A DNA stretch of 64,000 bases, from assembly GCF_965138505.1 (NCBI RefSeq), contig NZ_CBCSCO010000005.1, forward strand, positions 124,001 to 188,000. Reading direction: 5' to 3'. This document shows positions 15,122 to 23,464 of this stretch, in pieces (position 1 is the stretch's first letter; every line of letters begins with the position of its first letter). The notes under the pieces are model-generated. The model was given only the letters and a program-made list of their open reading frames with translations, ran no database searches and was not told the DNA's origin. Origin of the DNA: Litorimonas haliclonae (GTDB taxonomy: Bacteria; Pseudomonadota; Alphaproteobacteria; Caulobacterales; Maricaulaceae). A program made the position numbers and the translations under genes.

Positions 15122-16510
15122 CTATCCGATCCTCGGAAACATTGTGGTAAACGCATGGCGGGCCAAATCTCCGCCGGAGCGCATCCCGTTTTTATGGTCC
15201 AGCTCCCAATGCACGCCGCCATATAAACGGCTGATGCCGTTTTCTTCTGCCGCGTGACGAATGTTTCTCCAATGACGGACGACGCCTTTTAATTGAGGCC
15301 AAATAACTTCGTCGGGAACTTTACCGGACAAAGCCACATCTTCTCGGCCCAAAATCAATGTCAGCATTTCTGCGGCCGCGGCGCCGAAGGTCGAATGACC
15401 CGACGTGTAGGCGGGAAAATTTGGCGTGGGGATATAACTTTGCCAATTCGGCGTAACTCGCACGTCCGGATCCGGATTTTGGAATTGCGGCGCACGCACG
15501 CGAATGGAACTTTCCGGGCGGATAATATCGTGGGCGTATTTATTATCCCACGCACAAATCGATGCGTCGCATTGGGTCATACCTAACAGGGCAAAGGCTT
15601 TGGCCAGCTCGATGAAAGACATCGGTTTATGCTGTAGCGCCTGCGCCGCAAGATAGAGGAAGTGACCGGGCGGCGTAATCCCCCAGGGGCCGTCCTCCCA
15701 GAACATGGCGATTTCAGACTGTTCCGGCGTACGGATTCGGCTCTGACTTCCACCTATATCGCGGATATATTTAAATTCAGCCGCAAATTCAGGGCTGGCG
15801 GGATGGTAAAAATTCGAGACGCGGAATTGCGAACCACTACGCATTGTCCACGGGGTAATGGCGCCGTGCCCGGGGAAAGCCGCGCGTGCGAAACTGTCAA
15901 ATGCCGGGCCGGGCGTGGCCGAATAAAAAGGTCCGGTGGGCTTCCAAGCCAGCGCGTCATTGCGTTGTTTGTATCTATTCAAATAGTAATTAACTTCGCT
16001 CGGCTCTGACCCGTCATTCGTCCGCATTCTGACAACTTTCAAGCCGACTTTACGCCCCCACTCCATGCCGTTTGATTTTGCCTGACTGCCCGGAATGGAA
16101 TTGAAATATTGTGCGCGCTCGACGACAAATGGCTGTTGAAACACTTCAGAGGCCGCTGTCGTAAACGCGGCCACATAAGCCACTTGCGGATCGGCGTCAT
16201 AAGGCCCCCAACCGATATTATAGGGCTCGCCGTAAGTGCGGGTAATGGAGTTCGCCGCCAGAAAACCAGCGGCGAGAGGCATGCCGAAATTGTAGGCGGC
16301 GCGAGGCGGCGCGATACGCTGATCGCGCACTTGCTGCATGATGACGTCGAGCCAATGGAAAATGACGTTGTAATTTCTCGGCGCGAGAACTTGCGTCAGA
16401 TAGGATTGGCGCGTGCCGAGCGGCGCGGTGCACCCGCTGGACAGGCCCGCCACTGGCGCGGCGGCCAGACAGGCTGCGCTCTTTAATAGATGTCGTCGCG
16501 TTACCGCCAT
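15122..16510 (-). CDS. Vanadium-dependent haloperoxidase / PAP2-superfamily protein (exported)
   Basis: A 462-residue protein. The start at 16510 gives MAVTRRHLLKSAACLAAAPV with a Tat-like twin Arg and a possible lipobox (LSSGC). The C-terminal half shows the vanadate/phosphate pocket: KYAHDIIRP (Lys and Arg), YTSGHSTF (Ser-Gly-His) and SRLYGGVHWELD (Arg and His, then Asp). This arrangement is shared by vanadium haloperoxidases and PAP2 acid phosphatases; the length and the KYxxDxIRP form favour the haloperoxidase-like branch. Such enzymes oxidise halides with peroxide, but bacterial relatives often have untested activity. It is coupled to the downstream barrel lipoprotein. Confidence 0.85.
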   Translation of the reverse strand: MAVTRRHLLKSAACLAAAPVAGLSSGCTAPLGTRQSYLTQVLAPRNYNVIFHWLDVIMQQVRDQRIAPPRAAYNFGMPLAAGFLAANSITRTYGEPYNIGWGPYDADPQVAYVAAFTTAASEVFQQPFVVERAQYFNSIPGSQAKSNGMEWGRKVGLKVVRMRTNDGSEPSEVNYYLNRYKQRNDALAWKPTGPFYSATPGPAFDSFARAAFPGHGAITPWTMRSGSQFRVSNFYHPASPEFAAEFKYIRDIGGSQSRIRTPEQSEIAMFWEDGPWGITPPGHFLYLAAQALQHKPMSFIELAKAFALLGMTQCDASICAWDNKYAHDIIRPESSIRVRAPQFQNPDPDVRVTPNWQSYIPTPNFPAYTSGHSTFGAAAAEMLTLILGREDVALSGKVPDEVIWPQLKGVVRHWRNIRHAAEENGISRLYGGVHWELDHKNGMRSGGDLARHAFTTMFPRIG

Positions 16511-16607
16511 GCAAATCAGTCCCCGTAGAATCAAGGCGATTTATGGCTAACAAAGTCTAAAGAGGGGTTAATGCAAATTAAAAATGCAAGCGCGGTAGCG
16601 GGCCTAC

Positions 16608-17972
16608 CTATTCTTTGGGTTTGTTTTCGTCGAGCAAATCATCATCGCCTGTCTGTTGGCGTTCCTCTGCAACCTTTTCCTCTAAATGCGTATCTTTGGA
16701 CACATCCACAAGTGAAGCCTCAGTGTTAATCGACGGGGCTTTTGGCGCTTTCTCAGAGAGGGAGGCTGTTTTAGAGCCGTCTTTGTTCGGAGAAGACAAT
16801 AATTTATCCCCGGCGGCTTTCAGATCCCCGTCAAAGCGTAATCTATAGATAGGCTCGGGCATGGTAAAGCCTGCCTCGTCGAGGACATTTATCACGGATC
16901 GGATAGCGTAACTTCGCGCTTTACCAAAATCCGTAGCGGTTTGATCTATCCAGCCGAAGAAGAAGATAACAATATTAGAGTCGCCCACGGTTTTGATTAC
17001 CGCTCCCGGTTGAGGGTCGCTCAAAACAAAGACATGGGTCTTCATCGCCTTCAACCCTGTTTGCATGGCGGCTACTGGATCGTCTGCGCCGTCTACACCG
17101 ATTTCAAAATCAAACCGCCGTTCTGGATTAGTTGTGTAATTCAGGATTGTGCCTTTGAAGACGGTGGAGTTTGGAATGCGAAGGTGATTGCCTTCTAAGG
17201 TCATCAGGATTGTCGCGCGTGACGTAAGGCGCACAACAATACCTTCAAGGTCGTTAATAACGACATGGTCTTGGGCGCGAAAAGGTTGCCTCAAGCTGAG
17301 CATAATAGAGGAGATGTAATTTTCCAGACTGTCGCGTACGGCAAAACCAATCGCAATGCCGACGACGCCCGCGCCGCCGAGAATGGTCGCAATAAGGCTG
17401 GACGCCCCGATCAGATTGAGCGCGATAATTGCGCCGACGGCCCAAAAAGCAAGGCGGACAATCTGCGCCACGATTTCTGCCAGAAAGGGATTGGGGGAGA
17501 CGCGTTGCCAAAGTGGCTTCCTCCGCGCCAGCCATCCGCCGAACAAGCCAAAGGCAATAAAGACAACTAAAGACAGAACTATAAGCGGCAAAGCGCGGTA
17601 GATATTACGTAAATCATCCTGAAACCCTTGCAGGACCGGGGCAACATTTCCGCGAACGTCAAGTGTCCGGTTTATATCGTCTTCAACCGTAACGACTCCG
17701 TCGGTTCGTGTGGCAATATCCATCGCGTCGCGCGCCGCCGTTTCATTCGCAACGTCGCCGGAGAGGGTAACCACGCCCGCGCTAACATCAACTTGCACGT
17801 CTTCCGTGCCGGTGACTTTTTCAAAAATTGAGGAGAGACGCTGTTCTATCTTTTGATCTGACTGTGTTGTGTCTTCCGCGTCAATCGTGGCCTGAGGCTC
17901 TGCGGCATCCTGAGCGTAAACGGGAATTTGAGCCGTAAAAAATAAAATGAGGGCGAAAATAAAAGCGCGCAT
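16608..17972 (-). CDS. MscS-family mechanosensitive channel with N-terminal BON domain
   Basis: A signal peptide (ending PVYAQD) is followed by a BON domain (about residues 40-105, VDVSAGVVTLSGDVAN), then three membrane segments near 125-215. The MscS pore and beta domain includes GIAIGFAVRDSLENYISSIML and RAQDHVVINDLEGIV. The C-terminus (last 80 residues) is a charged, probably disordered tail. The ATG at 17972 is chosen over one 6 bases upstream because GGA lies at a better distance. MscS channels release solutes at hypo-osmotic shock; the periplasmic BON domain may tether the channel to the envelope. The gene lies in the accessory stretch between trmB and rimP. Confidence 0.9.
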   Translation of the reverse strand: MRAFIFALILFFTAQIPVYAQDAAEPQATIDAEDTTQSDQKIEQRLSSIFEKVTGTEDVQVDVSAGVVTLSGDVANETAARDAMDIATRTDGVVTVEDDINRTLDVRGNVAPVLQGFQDDLRNIYRALPLIVLSLVVFIAFGLFGGWLARRKPLWQRVSPNPFLAEIVAQIVRLAFWAVGAIIALNLIGASSLIATILGGAGVVGIAIGFAVRDSLENYISSIMLSLRQPFRAQDHVVINDLEGIVVRLTSRATILMTLEGNHLRIPNSTVFKGTILNYTTNPERRFDFEIGVDGADDPVAAMQTGLKAMKTHVFVLSDPQPGAVIKTVGDSNIVIFFFGWIDQTATDFGKARSYAIRSVINVLDEAGFTMPEPIYRLRFDGDLKAAGDKLLSSPNKDGSKTASLSEKAPKAPSINTEASLVDVSKDTHLEEKVAEERQQTGDDDLLDENKPKE

Positions 17973-18052
17973 GGGCATCCGTGAACTAATTGTAGAAACG
18001 AATACAATGTCTGAACCGCGAAACGGTTTCAGGCAAGACGGATTTTGTTAAT

Positions 18053-18742
18053 TTATCCGCGCTTGACGAACCGGAAATAATGACATTCGCGGCCTTCGCG
18101 CTTTGCCTTGGCTTCATATCGCGTGTTGCACCAGTCATGCGGGGGGACGCGCCAGTCATCAATTGATTTCGCGGGCCAGTCAAAGCCGCCCATTTTGTAG
18201 ACCCGTGTCAGAGTCCAGTCCACATAATGAATAATGTCGCTGGCAAACCGAAACTCGGCGCCCGGTTTTAAGACGCGGTGGATTTCCGCCAGAAACTCTT
18301 CATTTATCAATCGGCGTTTGTGGTGGCGGGTCTTGGTCCACGGGTCGGGAAATAAGACAAAGGCGCGGTCGAGGGAATTATCTTTTAAACCCTTCAAAAC
18401 TGTGCGGACATCTCCTTGATAGAGACGAATATTCGACAAGTTATTTTTATCTATATGGTAGACGGCTTTGGCCACGCCGTTGAGAAAGGGCTCCGCCCCT
18501 AGAATATCAACATCCGGATTTAGGCCGCCCTGATGGGCGAGATGTTCGCCTGCGCCGAAGCCGACTTCAAGCCAAAGAGGGCGCTCTCTTTTCATCTGCC
18601 CATCTTTTTCGCTGTCCCATCGGACTTTCGGATAGATCCGCTCCATCACCTCTTGTTGGGTGCGTGTCAGCGCCCGGCCTTTGGTTCGCCCAAAGGTTCG
18701 GAACTGTTCGGTTTCGCGGTTATAAGTCATGGGCGCGCCCAT
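18053..18742 (-). CDS. trmB: tRNA (guanine-N7-)-methyltransferase
   Basis: SAM-dependent enzyme making m7G46 in the tRNA variable loop. The 229-residue protein has the SAM-binding loop LEVGFGAGEHLAHQ and the family motif FVLFPDPWTKTRHHKRRLI with the substrate-contacting residues, plus the late IHYVDWTL segment. ATG at 18742 has AGGGG 8 bases ahead. A second in-frame ATG lies 12 bases downstream. It is often adjacent to metK and rimP in alphaproteobacteria; metK is not present here. Confidence 0.96.
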   Translation of the reverse strand: MGAPMTYNRETEQFRTFGRTKGRALTRTQQEVMERIYPKVRWDSEKDGQMKRERPLWLEVGFGAGEHLAHQGGLNPDVDILGAEPFLNGVAKAVYHIDKNNLSNIRLYQGDVRTVLKGLKDNSLDRAFVLFPDPWTKTRHHKRRLINEEFLAEIHRVLKPGAEFRFASDIIHYVDWTLTRVYKMGGFDWPAKSIDDWRVPPHDWCNTRYEAKAKREGRECHYFRFVKRG

Positions 18743-18806
18743 AGCGAAACCCCTGCAGGAAAACCAGAGGGTTGTTCAGACAAGGGAGAAGAGACGGCTT
18801 TGGCTA

Positions 18807-19238
18807 TTATTCTTCTTCGTCGCCTTCGCTGGCCTTGGCCATGGCGCGGGCTAGCTCCAAGAGCTGACGGCGAACGGCTTTTGATCTAATCTGACTGACC
18901 GCTTTGGCCAGAGAGACACCATCCGTGCTGTTGATGAAATCATAGACGATTGGCATTTGATCATCTTCGGCAAATTGTCCGGCTTTGTAGCTGTCAGATA
19001 ATCCGTCAAAAAAGAAATTAATCGGCACATCCAGTACCTGTGAAATTTTCCAGAGACGGCTGGCCCCCACCCGATTTGATCCGCGTTCATATTTCTGAAC
19101 TTGTTGAAACGTGACACCTAATTTGTCGCCCAGTTTTTCCTGGCTCATTTTCAGAATTTGGCGGCGCAAACGCAGGCGCGTGCCAACATGCACATCCACC
19201 GGATTGGCGGCGCGCGGCGCGTGTTTCGGATCTTTCAC
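18807..19238 (-). CDS. XRE-family helix-turn-helix transcriptional regulator
   Basis: A 143-residue protein with a Cro/C1-type HTH at about residues 19-75 (LRLRRQILKMSQEKLGDKLG, then FQQVQKYERGSNRVGASRL). The rest is a mostly helical tail (SLAKAVSQIRSKAVRRQLLEL) ending in acidic residues. This architecture is that of a conserved alphaproteobacterial XRE regulator usually found next to lnt and metK. Its targets are not evident from the sequence. Spacers of 61 and 64 bases separate it from lnt and trmB. Confidence 0.92.
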   Translation of the reverse strand: MKDPKHAPRAANPVDVHVGTRLRLRRQILKMSQEKLGDKLGVTFQQVQKYERGSNRVGASRLWKISQVLDVPINFFFDGLSDSYKAGQFAEDDQMPIVYDFINSTDGVSLAKAVSQIRSKAVRRQLLELARAMAKASEGDEEE

Positions 19239-19299
19239 AATAAATGCTTCCCTTAAATGTTCGGTGCCTGTGGTGCCCCCACCGGATTTGGGTCGAACG

Positions 19300-20955
19300 T
19301 TAAACTATGGCGAGCCTGCTCCTAGATCGCCCGAATAGGAAACATAATAGCGATATTGACAAAATTATCAAGAAAATGGCAAAAACTGCCACCCTCGAAC
19401 TTAGTTGAAACTTCAATGGTTTAGGGAGGGGGCTGTCAATGTGCGAAGAAAAACTTTTTTCGGTTTGGGCAATAATTCGTCCATATGGGTCAATGACCCC
19501 TGTGACTCCATTTGAGGCGGCGCGGACCAAAGGCAGGCCTTCTTCGATAGCGCGGTAGCGCGCAATATTGGCATGTTGCTCCGGTCCCCAACTCTGCCCA
19601 AACCACGCATCATTCGATTGATTGAGGATAAATTCAGGTTTTGGCTGGCCGTTTGGATGCGGCGTCAGGCCTGGAAAAATGATTTCATAGCAAATTTGCG
19701 GGCTGCCCCAGGGGAGGCCCGGATATTGCGTCAGTGTCTTCTTTTTGGCCGAGGAGATAGACAGAAGCGAGGTTGAAATAACCGGTACATTCATGCTCTC
19801 CATCCATTTCCCAAAGGGAATAAACTCGCCAAATGGGACAAGACGTTTCTTGTCATTAAAATTAGCGATTGTTGGAACGCCTTGAGAATTAAATGTCATG
19901 GCGACCGAACTATTATAATAATCATCTACCTTGCTTTTGGTTCTTGGATTCCAACGCTGCTCCAGTCGCAAGGAATTAAAAATCCAGACGGGGAGATCGC
20001 CGTCAAGCCGCGCTGCGAGATTCTCGCCCGCATAATTCAGAAAAGCTTGGTTCTCCATCGCCAGTCCGTTAATCGCGCCTTCGGGCCAAATGATGTGGGT
20101 GACATCTTGAAGGCGGGCGGTATCGGGCCCCGTTTTTTCCTGAACTAAGCTTTCCGCGATGAACGCTTCCACGATTTGATTGCTCTTTTGACCCTCAAAC
20201 TTGTCGGCTTGGTTAAACGGGACCGAAACAAGCCGGAGGGTTACATCATCTTGCATCGTTATGGCCGCATTGGACAATCTGAGAGAGCCAAAGCCGTAAA
20301 GCCCGGCGAGAACAAGGGCGAAGGCAAAAGCGGGTACAAACTTTTTTGACGAGAAAACCGCGCTGGCCAAAGCGGCGCTCAGACCAAAAACCAAAACGGT
20401 CTGACCATATATAGTCCAGAGGGCCGCGCCTTGTGAGAACGCTCCGCCCGCCGGGAAAATATAACCAGGCATATTCCAGGGGAAGCCGCCAAATAAATGG
20501 CCGCGCACATATTCGGCGAGGGCGAAAAAACTAATGAAAGCAAGATGCGCCCATCCGGGCGTGAACCGACCTTTGGCAACAGCCCATCCGGCAACTCCCC
20601 AAAGGAGCGATAAAAGCGCCGCAAGTCCCAAAACCATTGGAACCATAAGCGGAATAAAGGCCGCGCCGCGCGCGATAAACGCTTCACCGATCCAAAAAAC
20701 GCCTAGACCGAAATACCCCAGCCCAAACCAAAAGGCCGTTCCGAAGCCGGCTCGTCCAGGCTTATCTGCCGTGGACGCCCATTGAAGGCGCACAAATAAC
20801 AGAGCAAAGCCCATCAGGGCGAGCGGCCAAAATTGCAATGGGGCCTGCCCCAGAACGCAAAGTCCCCCAAGGGCAAAACTGGCAAATCGACCTGACCATC
20901 CGGAGGTTCTCAGAAGAGAGGGCGGGTTCGGATGGGGGGCGGCTTTGTCACTCAT
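19300..20955 (-). CDS. lnt: Apolipoprotein N-acyltransferase
   Basis: Inner-membrane enzyme that adds the third acyl chain to lipoproteins before Lol export. The 551-residue protein has about six N-terminal membrane segments and a nitrilase-like periplasmic domain. The catalytic triad is visible: Glu in IWPEGAING, Lys in KKRLVPFGEF, Cys in QICYEIIFPG. A final membrane segment (AVFAIFLIILSISLLCFL) closes the protein. It ends the phoH-ybeY-corC-lnt run; several lipoproteins in this window would be its substrates. Confidence 0.96.
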   Translation of the reverse strand: MSDKAAPHPNPPSLLRTSGWSGRFASFALGGLCVLGQAPLQFWPLALMGFALLFVRLQWASTADKPGRAGFGTAFWFGLGYFGLGVFWIGEAFIARGAAFIPLMVPMVLGLAALLSLLWGVAGWAVAKGRFTPGWAHLAFISFFALAEYVRGHLFGGFPWNMPGYIFPAGGAFSQGAALWTIYGQTVLVFGLSAALASAVFSSKKFVPAFAFALVLAGLYGFGSLRLSNAAITMQDDVTLRLVSVPFNQADKFEGQKSNQIVEAFIAESLVQEKTGPDTARLQDVTHIIWPEGAINGLAMENQAFLNYAGENLAARLDGDLPVWIFNSLRLEQRWNPRTKSKVDDYYNSSVAMTFNSQGVPTIANFNDKKRLVPFGEFIPFGKWMESMNVPVISTSLLSISSAKKKTLTQYPGLPWGSPQICYEIIFPGLTPHPNGQPKPEFILNQSNDAWFGQSWGPEQHANIARYRAIEEGLPLVRAASNGVTGVIDPYGRIIAQTEKSFSSHIDSPLPKPLKFQLSSRVAVFAIFLIILSISLLCFLFGRSRSRLAIV

Positions 20956-20981
20956 TTAGGAATCGCTTTAAGAAAATTAAA

Positions 20982-21896
20982 TCAAGTCACAGGCAGAATA
21001 GGCGCGTCCGAATCCTCGAATGAATCCGACTCGTCGTCGCGAGTGTCGGTAATGCGAAGGCTTTTAACCCGGCGCGGATCGGCGTCTGTAATTTCAAACT
21101 CCAAACCATCGGCATGTTTGATAATTTCGCCGCGTTCCGGCACGCGCCCGGCCATGGTGAATACAAGTCCGCCTAATGTGTCGACATCTTCTTCTTCGTC
21201 CGGGGTGGCAAATTCCCGGCCTAATGTTTCTTCGAAGCTATCAATAGAAATGCGGGCGTCGGCTTCCCAGACAATTTGTCCGTTCTGTCCGGCAACCCGC
21301 TGAACCTTAGGCTCCAGCTCGTCATGCTCATCGTCAATATCGCCGACAATCGGTTCAATAAGATCCTCAATCGTCACCAGACCATCTGTGCCGCCATATT
21401 CATCGACAACAATCGCCATGTGGGACCGGCGCGCCTGCATCCGCCGTAAAAGATCCTGAGCGAGCATAGAGGGCGGCACAAATAAAACCGGACGGCGGAT
21501 ATATTGGATAACCTTTTTATTCGGGTAGGTTTTGCCCGAGCGCCCTTTGGCGTTGAGCATTAAATAGGGCAGCACGTCTTTGATGTGAACCATGCCGACA
21601 GGATCATCGAGCGTTTCTTTGTAAACCGGAAGTCGGGAATGGCCTGCGTCTTTCAGGGCTTGAGATAATTCAGTGAGGGTTGCGCCGTTTTCCACGGCCA
21701 CAATATTGGCGCGGGGCACCATAACATCGTCCACTCGGAGCAGGTGAAACCGCTCCGCCGCACTCATCATCAATTCCTGGTGTTGGGCTGATCGTCCCGA
21801 GGGACTGTCTCCGTCTTCGGATTCCGGCGTATCCTCGGGGGCTGACCGACTAAAAAGGCGGGTCAAAAGTCCGGGTTCAGAGGGTGCGTCACTCAT
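20982..21896 (-). CDS. CorC/HlyC-type CBS-domain protein
   Basis: A 304-residue soluble protein: acidic N-terminus, two CBS motifs (about 65-195; VDDVMVPRANIVAVE, HMAIVVDEYGGTDGLVTIEDLIEPIVGDI) and a C-terminal transporter-associated (CorC_HlyC) domain (DTLGGLVFTMAGRVPERGEII). Members are linked to magnesium/cobalt efflux, but the exact function is not established and the 'hemolysin' label is historical. It starts 6 bases downstream of the ybeY stop and is co-transcribed with it. Confidence 0.93.
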   Translation of the reverse strand: MSDAPSEPGLLTRLFSRSAPEDTPESEDGDSPSGRSAQHQELMMSAAERFHLLRVDDVMVPRANIVAVENGATLTELSQALKDAGHSRLPVYKETLDDPVGMVHIKDVLPYLMLNAKGRSGKTYPNKKVIQYIRRPVLFVPPSMLAQDLLRRMQARRSHMAIVVDEYGGTDGLVTIEDLIEPIVGDIDDEHDELEPKVQRVAGQNGQIVWEADARISIDSFEETLGREFATPDEEEDVDTLGGLVFTMAGRVPERGEIIKHADGLEFEITDADPRRVKSLRITDTRDDESDSFEDSDAPILPVT

Positions 21897-21902
21897 AATT
21901 GT

Positions 21903-22364
21903 CTAAAATTCGTCAGTTTCATAAGGATTGTCAATCGCCAATGCGCTCAAAGCGCGGATTTCAAAGGCTTCCATGATTTTGGCGTCGTCGTCTTTTTCGT
22001 GGTCATAGCCTTGAAGATGTAAAAAACCGTGAATGACCAAATGCGTTAAATGATCCTCAAAGGAAATCGATTTTTCTTTCGCCTCTCTTTGCACGGTTTC
22101 AAGGGCCAAAACAATATCGCCAAGCAGTGGGGTTGGTTCCGCGACTGGGAAGGAGAGCACGTTGGTGGGTTTGTCTTTATTCCGATAATCCCGGTTTAAG
22201 GCCTGCACCTGCTCATTATTGGACAGAGCCACAGACAATTCGCCTGCGCGCGGCACAGTCAGAACGTTCCAAACCGACGTGATCGCCTTTTGCACCAATA
22301 GGTCGCAGTCCGGCCAATCTTGTGTTTGATGAGAAATGTCAATTTCGAAGGGTAGAGGCGTCAT
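21903..22364 (-). CDS. ybeY: Endoribonuclease / 16S rRNA maturation factor YbeY
   Basis: A 153-residue zinc metalloenzyme involved in 16S rRNA 3'-end processing and late 70S quality control. The signature HLVIHGFLHLQGYDH carries the three metal-binding histidines; NRDYRNKDKPTNVLSFP is the conserved upstream strand. It lies 35 bases after phoH and just before corC, the canonical alphaproteobacterial order. Confidence 0.97.
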   Translation of the reverse strand: MTPLPFEIDISHQTQDWPDCDLLVQKAITSVWNVLTVPRAGELSVALSNNEQVQALNRDYRNKDKPTNVLSFPVAEPTPLLGDIVLALETVQREAKEKSISFEDHLTHLVIHGFLHLQGYDHEKDDDAKIMEAFEIRALSALAIDNPYETDEF

Positions 22365-22399
22365 GAGCTTGATAATTTCGGACTAAGCCGACGGGGTTT

Positions 22400-23371
22400 C
22401 TAATCCTTGCGCTTAGTCTCGGCGGGCTTGGCGTCTTTTTCATAAGCATTGACGATTTTACCCACTAGAGGATGGCGCACCACATCGCTGGCCAGAAATT
22501 CAATCTGACTGATACCTTTGATGTCACCCAGAATGGTCAATGCATGAGCCAGACCGGAGGTTTGATTATAGGGCAAGTCAGACTGGCTTGGGTCGCCGGT
22601 GACCGCATATTTCGCCCGTTCGCCCAATCGCGTCAGCACCATTTTCATTTGCGGGATAGTGGCGTTTTGGGCTTCGTCAATTACAACAAAGGCATCAGCG
22701 AGGGTCCGCCCGCGCATAAAAGCGAGCGGCGCGACTTCTATATCTCCGGCGGCTTTGCGGCGATCAACTTCGTCTCGGCCCAACACCATGTGAAGCGCGT
22801 CCCAAATAGGCTGCATGTAAGGATCAACTTTTTCGTTCAGATCGCCCGGGAGGAAGCCGAGGCGTTCGCCTGCCTCGACAGCGGGACGGCAGGCAATAAA
22901 TCGGGCCACTTCGCCGCGCGCGAGCAATGACGCCCCATAAGCGGTGGCAAGAAAGGTTTTCCCGGTCCCGGCCGGGCCGACGCCAAAGATAATCGTGTCA
23001 TCACGCATGGCGTTGATAAATTTTTCCTGACGCGGCGTTTTCGGCACAATCGGCGAGCGGCGCGGAAACGGGATAATGGCTTCAACGCTGGCGGCTTTGA
23101 CCTTGCCCTTGCCCATAGCGCGGATAAGCGCGCGAATGTCGGATGGTCCGCATGGCCAGCCACGCTCCAGACGCTGATAGATTTCCTTGATAAGCTCTCC
23201 GGCCCGCGCCCGGCTCGGCGCGTCGCCATTGATATGGACGTCCGTGCCCGGAGCCTCGAGATAGACGCCAAAGGCTTCCTCAATCAGCGCCAGATTGGCG
23301 TGGTTCGGGCCGCAAAGCCGGCGTACAAGGTCAGCATCGCTAAATTCAAGGATTTCTGTTTGTTTCGACAT
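22400..23371 (-). CDS. phoH: PhoH-family ATPase (YbeZ)
   Basis: A 323-residue P-loop ATPase with Walker A GPAGTGKTFLA (about residue 133) and Walker B FVVIDEAQNATI. The N-terminal region (about 15-90) resembles a KH-type RNA-binding module. PhoH/YbeZ works with YbeY in RNA processing and the gene is directly upstream of ybeY. The C-terminus (YEKDAKPAETKRKD) is charged and short. The length is typical. Confidence 0.95.
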   Translation of the reverse strand: MSKQTEILEFSDADLVRRLCGPNHANLALIEEAFGVYLEAPGTDVHINGDAPSRARAGELIKEIYQRLERGWPCGPSDIRALIRAMGKGKVKAASVEAIIPFPRRSPIVPKTPRQEKFINAMRDDTIIFGVGPAGTGKTFLATAYGASLLARGEVARFIACRPAVEAGERLGFLPGDLNEKVDPYMQPIWDALHMVLGRDEVDRRKAAGDIEVAPLAFMRGRTLADAFVVIDEAQNATIPQMKMVLTRLGERAKYAVTGDPSQSDLPYNQTSGLAHALTILGDIKGISQIEFLASDVVRHPLVGKIVNAYEKDAKPAETKRKD

Positions 23372-23464
23372 AACCCCTAGATAGGGGGGATGACCGCAAA
23401 AGGCGAGAGCGATTCTGTATTCGTTTTATGAATCAGCCAGTGCGAGTCCAATCACACGAAAGCT

